Positions 9,187 to 17,652 of a stretch of 64,000 bases of DNA are shown here, in pieces. Below the pieces are notes generated by a model. The model did no database searches. It was given only the letters and a program-made list of their open reading frames with translations, and was not told the DNA's origin. A program made the position numbers and the translations under genes. Position 1 is the first letter of the stretch. Each line of letters opens with the position of its first letter. Source of the DNA: an uncultured Bacteroidales bacterium (GTDB lineage Bacteria > Bacteroidota > Bacteroidia > Bacteroidales > Bacteroidaceae); the NCBI GenBank assembly GCA_902786925.1, contig CADAEK010000002.1, positions 1 to 64,000 of the forward strand. The letters run 5' to 3'.

Positions 9187-9232
9187 CACAGTCAACTAAG
9201 ATTCATTAAGAAAAACCTAAAGAGAAAAGACT

Positions 9233-9406
9233 ATGGCTTACGTAATTAGCGACGATTGTGTAATGTGTGGAACTTGCGCAGGTGAGTGTCCATCAGGTGC
9301 TATCAGCGAAGGTGATGGCAAGTATGTAATTGATGCAGACGGATGTGTTGATTGTGGCACATGTGCAGATGCTTGTCCAGCAGGCGCAATTGCTCCAGGT
9401 GAGTAA
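9233..9406 (+). CDS. 2[4Fe-4S] ferredoxin, clostridial type
   Basis: 57 residues (MAYVISDDCVMCGTCAGECP...). Two cluster motifs are complete: Cys9-x2-Cys12-x2-Cys15-x3-Cys19-Pro and Cys38-x2-Cys41-x2-Cys44-x3-Cys48-Pro. A small acidic electron carrier of the anaerobic cytoplasm. It is monocistronic, with its own TAnnTTTG box and a strong terminator 45 bp after the stop, so it is independent of the pectin genes on either side. Too short for normal ORF calling but unambiguous. Its partner enzymes cannot be told from here. Confidence 0.95.
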   Translation: MAYVISDDCVMCGTCAGECPSGAISEGDGKYVIDADGCVDCGTCADACPAGAIAPGE

Positions 9407-9451
9407 AGATATTCTGCAAAGAGTACATCTAAGCAATAAAAACAGATGTTT

Positions 9452-9487
9452 AAGCGGCATTCCTTTGGTGGGTATGCCGCTTTTTTT
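9452..9487 (+). terminator. rho-independent terminator after ferredoxin
   Basis: AAGCGGCAT and ATGCCGCTT form a 9-bp stem with a 13-nt loop, followed by a run of T. Canonical intrinsic terminator. Confidence 0.85.
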
Positions 9488-9488
9488 G

Positions 9489-9496
9489 TACCTTCG
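9489..9496 (+). promoter_or_regulatory. near-consensus -7 box before GH2 gene
   Basis: TACCTTCG differs from TAnnTTTG at one base and lies 22 bp before the GH2 start, directly after the ferredoxin terminator, so a new promoter is needed here. Confidence 0.4.
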
Positions 9497-9518
9497 CCGC
9501 TGATTTGACTAACTATTT

Positions 9519-12500
9519 ATGAATCTGAACTCTATTTACCGTAGACTGTCAGTGGCATTTGCCCTGATTTTGTGTGTATTTTCTTTGTTGCCTGCTCAGA
9601 CTATTGACTTGAGCGGCGTGTGGCAATTCCAAATGGATCGTGAGGGCAAAGGTGCTCGTGAAGGGTGGTTCAAACCGGATTATCAGTTGAACGACCAAAT
9701 GACGCTTCCTGCCTCTATGCCCCAGCAACTAAAAGGCGATGACATTAGTGTGGATACCAAGTGGGTAGGCTCGCTTTATGACTCCAGCTATTTCTTCAAT
9801 CCTTATATGAAGAAGTATCGTCAGCCGGGGAAGGACATGAAGTTGCAATTCTTCCTCACACCCGACAAACACTATGTGGGCAAAGCGTGGTATAAGCGTA
9901 CCGTGGTACTGCCCGAGGATGAGGCTGTGCCCATGTACACGCTCTATCTGGAACGTCCTCATATCACTACTGAGGTGTGGGTGAATGGTGAGAAAGTGCG
10001 GGATGAGAAAAACTCGCTTTCTGTGCCTCATGAGTATTATCTTTACGGTCTGCTCAAACCAGGCAAAAATACTATTGCCATTTGTGTGAATAACGACCCC
10101 GAAACGGTGAAGGTGGGGCAGGACTCTCATTCCGTGACCGACCAGACGCAAGGCGACTGGAACGGTGTGGTCGGAAAGATAGAGTTGCGTCCTTTCAACG
10201 TCTTTGACTTTGTAGCCATCTATCCCGATATTGATACGAAGACAGCTCGTGTTCATGTGGAACTGCTTGATTACAAGCCTCGTCAGAAGGCTACGGTTGT
10301 GTTGCGTGCCACCGCTTTCAATACAGACAAGCAGCATGTTGTGGAGAGCAAACCTGTAGAGGTGACACTGGCCGATGGCGTCATCGTGACCAAGGACATT
10401 ACCTTGCAGATGGGGGACGGGATGTTGCTTTGGGATGAGTTTAATCCTCAATTGTATAAGCTGGAAACTATCGTGAAGACACAGGATGGACGTACATACA
10501 CGGACGAAAAGGTCTTCGGCATGCGCAAGATTGAGATTCGAGACAAGATGTTCTATCTGAATGGTCGTGAGATTCTTTTGCGTGGTACGGTGGAGAACTG
10601 CGACTTCCCCAATACCGGCTATCCTCCTATGGATTTGGACTCTTGGCTCAAACTCTTCAAGACCTGCAAGTCGTATGGTTTAAATCACATGCGTTTCCAT
10701 TCCTATTGTCCTCCTGAGGCGGCATTCCTTGCAGCCGACATGACGGGTTTCTACATTCAGCCCGAAGGCCCCTCTTGGCCTAACCATGGTGTGAAGTTGG
10801 GACGAGGCGAATTTATTGACACCTATTTGATGGATGAAAGCATGGCCATTGTGGATGAATATGGAAACCACCCGTCTTTCACCTTCTATGCTTTTGGTAA
10901 TGAACCTGCTGGAAACTGGGTTAAATGGTCCACAGAGCATGTGGCACGAATGAAATCATACGATCCACGCCATCTGTACTGCGGCTTCTCAGTAGGCGGT
11001 GGTTGGGCATGGCAACCAGGCAGTGAGTTTGCCGTGAAGGCTGGTGCACGCGGCTTGGCTGAATGGGCAAAGCGTGCTCCCGAGTCTGTGGTGAACTTTG
11101 AAACAAACATCACTACCTATAATGGAAAGGATATGCCCAACACGCCTATCACGATGCCATTCGTCAGTCATGAAACAGGCCAGTGGTGCGCCTTCCCCAA
11201 CTTCGATGAAATCAGCAAGTACACGGGCGTAAACAAGGCGAAGAACTTCGAAATATTCCGCGACCTTTTGAAAGACAATGGCATGGAGTCCCGCGGTCAT
11301 GACTTCATGATGGCATCGGGCAAGTTGCAGGCGTTGTGCTACAAGGCAGAGATAGAGCGCACGCTCCGAACTCCCAAATACGCCGGCTACCAGTTGCTTT
11401 CTTTGAACGACTATTCAGGTCAAGGCACCGCATTGGTGGGTGTCACCGATGTGTTCTTCGACGATAAGGGCTATTGCTCCAGCGATGAGTTCCGAGAATT
11501 CAGCTCGCCTATTGTTCCTTTGGCTAAAATCAAGAAATTCACCTATAAGGCAGGGGAAACCTTCGAGGCGGACATCGAGTTGAGTCAGTATTCCAGCCAG
11601 ACACTCAAGGGGGCTGCTCCTCATTGGGTCATTTATAAGGAATACAGAAAGAAAGACCACCTGTCACCTGATGGCACGCCCATGATGGGGATGGAAGCAC
11701 CCTTTGCACTGGGCGATTTGCCTGCACAAGACCTTCCTGTAGGAGGCAATATTCAGTTGGGTAAAATATCCGTTCCCCTGACAGGTATCACGAAGCCCAC
11801 CAAGATGACGCTGGCCGTCACTATCCCAGGCACTGAAGCCCAGAACCATTGGGACTTCTGGGTGTATCCCTCTCCAGCCGAAGGTGATGTGCGTTACGAC
11901 AAGAACTGGGTGCCTAAAGGCATCTATATTACAGACTCTTTGGATGCCAAGGCAGTGAAGACCTTGAAGAAAGGTGGCAAAGTGCTGATTTGTGCAGCCG
12001 GAAAGGTGACGTATGGCAAGGAAGTGGTTCAGCAGTTCACCCCTGTGTTCTGGAACACTTCATGGTTCAAGATGCGTCCACCTCATACAACTGGTATCTA
12101 TGTGGAGAACACCCATTCCATTTTCGACCTGTTCCCCACAGACTATCACTCCGATTTGCAATGGTGGGAACTCGTCAATCGGGGTCAAGTGATGCAGTTT
12201 ACCGACTTCCCAGCCGACTTCCAGCCTCTTGTGCAGAGCATTGACACGTGGTTTGTCTCTCGTAAGATTGGCATGCTGTTCGAGGCAAAAGTAGGCAAGG
12301 GAAAATTGGTGATGACCACCATGGACATTACCCGTAATCTCGACAAGCGCATTGTGGCCCGTCAGATGCGAGAGTCCATCTTGCATTATATGCAGTCCAA
12401 ACAGTTCGAGCCGCAGTGGACGCTTGACGAGCAGCTGATAGCTGACCTCTTCACAAAGGTGGCTGGCGACGTGAACATGTTTACGAAAGACTCGCCGGAT

Positions 12501-12548
12501 GAACTGAAACCTGCGCTTGACAATTCCGTGAAGCCCCAAAACAAATAG
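9519..12548 (+). CDS. GH2 glycoside hydrolase (beta-galactosidase/glucuronidase type)
   Basis: 1009 residues with a signal peptide (ending LLPAQT). A sugar-binding jelly roll (about 75-230; 'KAWYKRTVVLP', 'LYLERPHITTEVWVNG'), an Ig-like domain (about 235-335) and a TIM barrel follow. Probable acid/base is E462 in AFGNEPAG and nucleophile E552 in SHETGQW, the usual GH2 pair. About 400 further C-terminal residues form extra beta domains. Likely removes a terminal beta-linked sugar from pectin side chains in the periplasm; the sugar is not determined. Followed after 6 bp by the acetylesterase gene. Confidence 0.88.
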   Translation: MNLNSIYRRLSVAFALILCVFSLLPAQTIDLSGVWQFQMDREGKGAREGWFKPDYQLNDQMTLPASMPQQLKGDDISVDTKWVGSLYDSSYFFNPYMKKYRQPGKDMKLQFFLTPDKHYVGKAWYKRTVVLPEDEAVPMYTLYLERPHITTEVWVNGEKVRDEKNSLSVPHEYYLYGLLKPGKNTIAICVNNDPETVKVGQDSHSVTDQTQGDWNGVVGKIELRPFNVFDFVAIYPDIDTKTARVHVELLDYKPRQKATVVLRATAFNTDKQHVVESKPVEVTLADGVIVTKDITLQMGDGMLLWDEFNPQLYKLETIVKTQDGRTYTDEKVFGMRKIEIRDKMFYLNGREILLRGTVENCDFPNTGYPPMDLDSWLKLFKTCKSYGLNHMRFHSYCPPEAAFLAADMTGFYIQPEGPSWPNHGVKLGRGEFIDTYLMDESMAIVDEYGNHPSFTFYAFGNEPAGNWVKWSTEHVARMKSYDPRHLYCGFSVGGGWAWQPGSEFAVKAGARGLAEWAKRAPESVVNFETNITTYNGKDMPNTPITMPFVSHETGQWCAFPNFDEISKYTGVNKAKNFEIFRDLLKDNGMESRGHDFMMASGKLQALCYKAEIERTLRTPKYAGYQLLSLNDYSGQGTALVGVTDVFFDDKGYCSSDEFREFSSPIVPLAKIKKFTYKAGETFEADIELSQYSSQTLKGAAPHWVIYKEYRKKDHLSPDGTPMMGMEAPFALGDLPAQDLPVGGNIQLGKISVPLTGITKPTKMTLAVTIPGTEAQNHWDFWVYPSPAEGDVRYDKNWVPKGIYITDSLDAKAVKTLKKGGKVLICAAGKVTYGKEVVQQFTPVFWNTSWFKMRPPHTTGIYVENTHSIFDLFPTDYHSDLQWWELVNRGQVMQFTDFPADFQPLVQSIDTWFVSRKIGMLFEAKVGKGKLVMTTMDITRNLDKRIVARQMRESILHYMQSKQFEPQWTLDEQLIADLFTKVAGDVNMFTKDSPDELKPALDNSVKPQNK

Positions 12549-12554
12549 AAACTG

Positions 12555-13856
12555 ATGAAAAAAATACTTCTGCTTTCCTGCCTTTGCCTCGCACTTTCAG
12601 CCGCGTCAGCCCAGACCTATTCGTTTGATGGACGTGACAAGGCAGCCATTCAGGTGAAACCCTCCGACTCGTTTTCGAAGGAGAAAGGTTACGGATATGA
12701 CTTCCAATCCGTAATTGCTGAGGCACGTAAGGCACAAAACGAGACCTATCGCCTCTCGGATGGCATCTTCTACTTCTCTGTAGCGGTGCCTGATGGCAAC
12801 TATCGAGTGACAGTCACGCTTGGCTCTAAAAAGACGAAGGGTAACACCACGGTTCGTGCCGAGTCACGCCGTTTGTTCCTTCAGAATGTAGTGACCAAGA
12901 AGGGAGAGTTCAAAACCTGCTCCTTCATCGTCAATAAACGTAACACCACAATCCTACTTCCAGATGGAAAAACGGACCGTGTGCGCATCAAGAAACGTGA
13001 GGAAACCAAGATGAACTGGGATGACAAACTCACGATTGAAGTGAACGGTGATGCTCCTGTCCTTTCGTCTATCAAGATTGAACCAGCTGGTGATGTGCCA
13101 ACTCTTTGGTTGTGCGGCAATTCTACAGTTGTGGATCAGGATTATGAGCCCTGGGCTTCATGGGGACAGATGATTACTCGCTGGTTTACCGATCAGATAG
13201 CAGTGGCCAACTATGCTGAAAGCGGCGAGACGGCAACCTCCTTCATCGGTGCGGGACGCCTGAAGAAGATAGTCTCGCTGATGAAGCCTGGTGATTATAT
13301 CTTTATGGAGTTTGGACATAACGATCAAAAGGAGAAACGTGCGGGAAGTGGGGCATATTATAACTTTGCATATGCCTTGAAGCAGTTCGTAGATGAAGCT
13401 CGTGCCAAAGGCGTTACACCTATCTTCGTCACGCCTACGCAGCGCCGTATGTTTGACAAGGACGGCAAGATACAAGAGACCCATGCCAACTATCCAGAGG
13501 CTATGCGCTGGGTGGCGAAGGACTTGGGAGTGCAAGTGATTGAGTTGCACGATATGACCCGTACGTTCTATGAGACTCTCGGTGTAGAAGGCAGCAAGCA
13601 TGCATTGGTGCATTATCCAGCTAATACCTATCCAGGACAGTTGAAGGCTTTTGAAGACAACACCCATTTCAATCCGTATGGTGCTTATGAGATTGCCAAA
13701 ATGATGGTGGAGGGAATGAAGCAGCTCGGACTTCCCATCGTGCAGCATCTTCGTGGTGACTACAAGTCCTTTAACCCTGCTCAGCCTGATGACTGGGCCT
13801 CTTTCCACTGGAATGACGGACCTTTCATCGATACCGTGAAACCCGACGGAAATTGA
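12555..13856 (+). CDS. SGNH hydrolase, rhamnogalacturonan acetylesterase-like (CE12)
   Basis: 433 residues with a signal peptide (ends SAASAQ). An N-terminal beta domain (about 20-175) precedes the SGNH domain. Catalytic Ser190 lies in GNSTVVDQ; block II Gly is in NYAESGETA; block III is GHNDQK; D368 and H371 lie in DNTHFNPYG. Block I reads GNST instead of the usual GDST; to my knowledge this is common among Bacteroidota homologues. It would deacetylate rhamnogalacturonan and so help the GH105/GH2 enzymes. Cotranscribed with GH2. Confidence 0.85.
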   Translation: MKKILLLSCLCLALSAASAQTYSFDGRDKAAIQVKPSDSFSKEKGYGYDFQSVIAEARKAQNETYRLSDGIFYFSVAVPDGNYRVTVTLGSKKTKGNTTVRAESRRLFLQNVVTKKGEFKTCSFIVNKRNTTILLPDGKTDRVRIKKREETKMNWDDKLTIEVNGDAPVLSSIKIEPAGDVPTLWLCGNSTVVDQDYEPWASWGQMITRWFTDQIAVANYAESGETATSFIGAGRLKKIVSLMKPGDYIFMEFGHNDQKEKRAGSGAYYNFAYALKQFVDEARAKGVTPIFVTPTQRRMFDKDGKIQETHANYPEAMRWVAKDLGVQVIELHDMTRTFYETLGVEGSKHALVHYPANTYPGQLKAFEDNTHFNPYGAYEIAKMMVEGMKQLGLPIVQHLRGDYKSFNPAQPDDWASFHWNDGPFIDTVKPDGN

Positions 13857-13874
13857 GTCTATTTACCCTATAGT

Positions 13875-13954
13875 GCGCACCCTGCGCTATAATAATCATG
13901 CACCCTGCGCGACATCAATTGCGCAGGGTGCGTTATTAATGTCGCGCAGGGTGC
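13875..13954. repeat. four-copy alternating inverted repeat (CGCACCCTGCGC)
   Basis: Two copies of a GC-rich 12-mer (13876-13887 and about 13900-13911) are followed by two inverted copies (13921-13932 and 13943-13954). The second and fourth extend to a perfect 16-bp inverted pair (13900-13915 with 13939-13954). Several mutually exclusive hairpins are possible. It lies between the pectin genes and the capsule promoter and has no T-run. It is much richer in GC than its surroundings. Confidence 0.75.
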
Positions 13955-14008
13955 GGGCCTTCCTATGCTTAGAGCACCGAAAAAACGTTGTAAAAAAAAA
14001 GCATTTTT

Positions 14009-14042
14009 TTTGTTTCAATAAGGAAGATTTTTCGTACTTTTG
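14009..14042 (+). promoter_or_regulatory. promoter of the exopolysaccharide locus
   Basis: TTTG at 14009-14012 and TACTTTTG at 14035-14042 fit the Bacteroidota -33 TTTG / -7 TAnnTTTG pair with normal spacing. The predicted start near 14049 leaves a leader of about 200 nt before the first gene. Confidence 0.7.
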
Positions 14043-14048
14043 AACCAA

Positions 14049-14248
14049 GTTTGTGGTAATGCCTCCTTACAAAGTGACCTTTACCAGTCGTAATCAAGTG
14101 AAAGAACGTTCTAACGTTCTGAATTTGACCCGCTTGTAACTGAGCGGGTGAAGTAAGGTTATGCATATTCCCGATTTATCAATATTTTATGCCTTTTGAT
14201 GTGAAGAATAGGGAATTTGGCAAAATCGATAGTTAAAAAATATTAAAT
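14049..14248 (+). promoter_or_regulatory. structured 5' leader of the exopolysaccharide operon
   Basis: Inside this leader lie the paired ACCCGCT (14128-14134) and AGCGGGT (14143-14149), CCTTAC (14065-14070) facing GTAAGG (14153-14158), ATTCCC (14167-14172) facing GGGAAT (14211-14216), and the palindrome GAACGTTC followed by TAACGTTC (about 14104-14119). None has a terminal T-run. Such a leader may allow processive antitermination or attenuation, but no UpxY/NusG-like regulator gene is encoded in the window. Confidence 0.4.
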
Positions 14249-15019
14249 ATGAAAAAGAGCTTTTTGTCCTTCGGTGTATTGACGGTGGCCGTACTAGCCC
14301 TGTTTAGCTCATGTTCCGTGCCCCAAGACATCGCCTATTTCCAGGATTTCAACGCCGGTAAGTCTATCATGGTTCAGAATCCTGTGGAGATTAAATTTAA
14401 GGCTGACGATGAAATCCGAATTCATGTGAGCAGCCAGCGTAAGGAATTGTCTGACTTGTTCAGCCTCTCTTCGGGAACTACAACTGGCGAAGGCTCACGC
14501 TACACGATTGACTCCGAGGGTTATATCCGTTTCCCTATGTTGGGTATGATTCATGTGGCAGGCTTGAACCGTCAGGAATTGCAGGAAACCATCCGCAACA
14601 TGATCATTGAGAAGGACTTGATTAAGGACCCCATCGTGACTGTCGATTACTCTAATCTTTATGTCATTGTGCTGGGTGATGCCGGTGCAGGACGTGTGGA
14701 GATAGACCGAGACAAGTTTACCATTCTCGATGCTATTGGCACACGTGGTGACTTGAATATCACAGGACAGCGTACGAATGTGAAGGTGATTCGTGAGAAC
14801 TATGGAAAGAAGACTGTATACGAAGTAAATCTCTGTTCGGCTGAGGATCTCTATTCTTCACCTGCCTATTATCTGCAGCAGAATGACGTGATTTATGTGG
14901 AGATGAACAAGAAGCAGAAGCGTAATGCTACTGTGATGGGAAACTCGGTAGTTCAGCCTTCGTTCTGGATGGGTCTGGCTACATTCGTTGTGTCAGCACT
15001 GGCTTGGTTCAACAAATAG
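14249..15019 (+). CDS. wza: polysaccharide export lipoprotein (Wza-like)
   Basis: 256 residues. Lipobox LFSSC places the lipidated Cys at 22. A Poly_export domain (about 40-135; 'DDEIRIHVSSQ', 'YTIDSEGYIRFPMLG') is followed by an SLBB-like region ('LYVIVLGDAGAGRVEI') and a C-terminal hydrophobic segment (WMGLATFVVSALAWF). This is the outer-membrane export channel for the polymer, working with the Wzc-like kinase encoded next. It is the first gene after the locus promoter. Confidence 0.88.
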   Translation: MKKSFLSFGVLTVAVLALFSSCSVPQDIAYFQDFNAGKSIMVQNPVEIKFKADDEIRIHVSSQRKELSDLFSLSSGTTTGEGSRYTIDSEGYIRFPMLGMIHVAGLNRQELQETIRNMIIEKDLIKDPIVTVDYSNLYVIVLGDAGAGRVEIDRDKFTILDAIGTRGDLNITGQRTNVKVIRENYGKKTVYEVNLCSAEDLYSSPAYYLQQNDVIYVEMNKKQKRNATVMGNSVVQPSFWMGLATFVVSALAWFNK

Positions 15020-15076
15020 TGTCTTTTTGTTCTCGAAACTTTAATACTGAATTTCAATTTAATATCATACAGAGAT

Positions 15077-17581
15077 ATGTTGCCTCTTAACAACAATCAG
15101 ACAGCAAAAGCCGGTGCTCTGCCGATGAGTGCGGTTTCCCCTTCGCAGAAAGGTGCATCAGCCTCTGCGAAGGTGCTGGATATGCTCACGGTTTTTGCCT
15201 CGAAGTGGTATTGGTTCATTATCTGTTTGGCATTAGGACTGGGAGGTTCCTATATGTACTTGCAAGTGACACCTCCTGTCTACACACGAGATGCATCCAT
15301 CTTGATTAAGAACGACTTACAATCTTCTTCGAGTGGAGGCGCATCGGGTTCGTCCATGAATATGTTTGGCGGAAGCGTGGATGTGAATAACGAGCTCTTT
15401 ACACTTCGTTCTCCTCATATCGCGGAGGCGACTGTTCGTAATCTGCATCTGGAAGTGAATTGCTATTCACATGGGCACTTCCATGATGAAATCGTTTATG
15501 GCACGTCACTTCCTGTTCAGATTGTTCCTTTGGAACTGGATGATCAGGAGTCAGCAGACTTCATGTTTGACCTCAAGTCGGATGACACCTTCGTCATGAG
15601 CAAGTTTACACGAGGGAAACAGGACCTGTCTGGCGTCATCAAAGGCAAGATTGGAAAAATAGTGAACACGCCAATAGGTAAGGTCAGCGTGGAGAAATCC
15701 GCCAATTATAAGAAGAACAACGTGTCTTTACACGTAAAGCGCGTCCCTCTTCAAAAGGTTATTGATCAAGTCTCATCAGGACTGACTGTGAGTGCGGTGA
15801 GCGAAATGTCCACCATCATCAAACTTTCCTATAACGATGTCAGCTCACAGCGTGCAGAGGATGTGCTGTCCACCATTATTGCGGTCTATAACGAGAACTG
15901 GGTGAAAGACTGTAACCGTCGTTCTGTTTCTACCTCTGAGTTCATCGAAGAGCGCCTCAAGGTGATTGAAAAGGAACTGGGCAATGTGGAAGACGACATT
16001 TCCTCCTTCAAATCAGCGAACTTGATTCCGGCCGGAGAAAGTGATGTGGCGAGCATCTATGTGGGACAGGCTACTTCGGCAACAGCCCAGTCAACGGAAA
16101 TCAGCAACCAGTTGCACATGGCGCGTTATGTGCGCAACTACCTGACGAACGAGGCCAACCGTTACACGCTGATTCCAGCCAACCAAGGTGTCAATAGCCC
16201 TAATATCAGCGGACAGATTGCGGAATATAATGCCTTGCTTCTTTCTAGAAACAATCTGTTGAGCGCCAGCTCGTTGCAGAACCCTATTGTGCAGGAGAAA
16301 GACTTGCAGCTTGCTGAGCTTCGTTCTGCATTGATTGCTTCTGTGGATAACCATATCGCATCACTCAATGTTGGACTGCGTTCAGCACAGTCTATCCGTG
16401 GACAAGCCAACAGTAAGATTGCTTCTTCGCCATCACAGTCCAAATATCTGCTCTCTGTGGAGCGCCAGCAAAAGGTGAAGGAGAACCTCTATCTCTACCT
16501 CCTGCAGAAGCGTGAGGAGAATGAGCTGTCTCAGGCTTTCACCGCTTACAACAATCGTTTGATTAATCCAGCTTCTGGTTCCAATATTCCAACCTTCCCT
16601 GTGCCCAATATGGTATGGGCGCTGGGTGCATTGATTGGTCTTTTGATTCCAGGTCTGATTATCTTCCTGGCTGAGGCTATCAATAATAAGGTGCGTGGAC
16701 GCAAAGACCTTGCCGAACTGACCATCCCATTCATTGGCGAGATTCCAACGCACCGTCACCACCGCACGTTCAAAGAGAAGTTCTTTGCCCCATGGAATAA
16801 GTTCCGTGACAACCTGAAGTCTCTTTTGGGAATCGGTGAGGTGCAGGAGGATAAGACACTTCATATCTTGGTGAAAGACCATTCACGTAATGTCATCAAC
16901 GAGGCATTCCGTGTGATTCGTACCAATCTTGAGTTCATGACGGCTAAGGGAAGCCGAGGAAAAGTTATTATGTTGACATCGTTTATGCCAAACTCTGGTA
17001 AGACGTTTGTGGTGACCAACTTGGTTACGTCATTCGCCATCAAGAGGCAACGTGTGGTGGCTATTGACCTTGACTTGCGCAAGGCATCCCTTTCGGCGAT
17101 GGTCAATAAGCCCAAGATTGGTATTGCCGATTACCTTTCAGGTGTGACAGACAGCTTTGACGATATTGTCGTGCGTGATGCAACACACGATTATCTGGAC
17201 GTGGTGCCAGTGGGAACTATCCCTCCCAACCCGACGGAGCTCCTTTTCGACGAGCGTTTGGCCAAGCTGCTGGAAGAGTTGCGCAATCAGTACTCTTACA
17301 TCATTCTCGACTGTCCACCTGTGGAGATTGTGGCCGACGCCAGCATTATTGGCCGCTGCGCTGATGCCACATTGTTCATTATCCGCGCCGAGATGCTTGA
17401 CAGAAGTCTTCTCCCAGACATTCAGCAGTATTATGACGAGAATCGACTTCCAAAGATGTCTGTCATCTTGAATGGAACTACCGACTCCTTCTCATATTAC
17501 GGCAGTCACCGTTACGGAGCTCGTTATGGTTACTATGGTGGCTCAGGCTCCTATGGCGGCTACACCAAGGATGATGATTAA
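15077..17581 (+). CDS. wzc: Wzc-like chain-length regulator and tyrosine autokinase
   Basis: 834 residues. Two membrane segments (about 44-63 and 512-535) bracket a Wzz-type periplasmic domain with coiled-coil stretches. The cytoplasmic BY-kinase has Walker A MPNSGKTF (about 637-644), Walker A' VVAIDLDLRKAS (about 661-672) and Walker B YIILDCPP (about 740-747). The last 35 residues are rich in Tyr (about nine), the usual autophosphorylation cluster. It controls polymer length and export with the Wza-like lipoprotein. The domains are fused, as in proteobacterial Wzc. Confidence 0.92.
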   Translation: MLPLNNNQTAKAGALPMSAVSPSQKGASASAKVLDMLTVFASKWYWFIICLALGLGGSYMYLQVTPPVYTRDASILIKNDLQSSSSGGASGSSMNMFGGSVDVNNELFTLRSPHIAEATVRNLHLEVNCYSHGHFHDEIVYGTSLPVQIVPLELDDQESADFMFDLKSDDTFVMSKFTRGKQDLSGVIKGKIGKIVNTPIGKVSVEKSANYKKNNVSLHVKRVPLQKVIDQVSSGLTVSAVSEMSTIIKLSYNDVSSQRAEDVLSTIIAVYNENWVKDCNRRSVSTSEFIEERLKVIEKELGNVEDDISSFKSANLIPAGESDVASIYVGQATSATAQSTEISNQLHMARYVRNYLTNEANRYTLIPANQGVNSPNISGQIAEYNALLLSRNNLLSASSLQNPIVQEKDLQLAELRSALIASVDNHIASLNVGLRSAQSIRGQANSKIASSPSQSKYLLSVERQQKVKENLYLYLLQKREENELSQAFTAYNNRLINPASGSNIPTFPVPNMVWALGALIGLLIPGLIIFLAEAINNKVRGRKDLAELTIPFIGEIPTHRHHRTFKEKFFAPWNKFRDNLKSLLGIGEVQEDKTLHILVKDHSRNVINEAFRVIRTNLEFMTAKGSRGKVIMLTSFMPNSGKTFVVTNLVTSFAIKRQRVVAIDLDLRKASLSAMVNKPKIGIADYLSGVTDSFDDIVVRDATHDYLDVVPVGTIPPNPTELLFDERLAKLLEELRNQYSYIILDCPPVEIVADASIIGRCADATLFIIRAEMLDRSLLPDIQQYYDENRLPKMSVILNGTTDSFSYYGSHRYGARYGYYGGSGSYGGYTKDDD

Positions 17582-17652
17582 TCAATAAGTAAACAATGTA
17601 TTATTAAATATGGTATCAAAATAGTAAAGAAGTTATCCTAAATTAAGATATT

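Noticed and set aside
13875-13954. Possible CRISPR array
   Set aside because: Only four copies of about 12 bp in alternating orientation with 9-12 bp gaps; no regular spacers and no cas genes.
14128-14149. Intrinsic terminator in the capsule leader
   Set aside because: The stem is good but no T-run follows, so it is listed as leader structure only.
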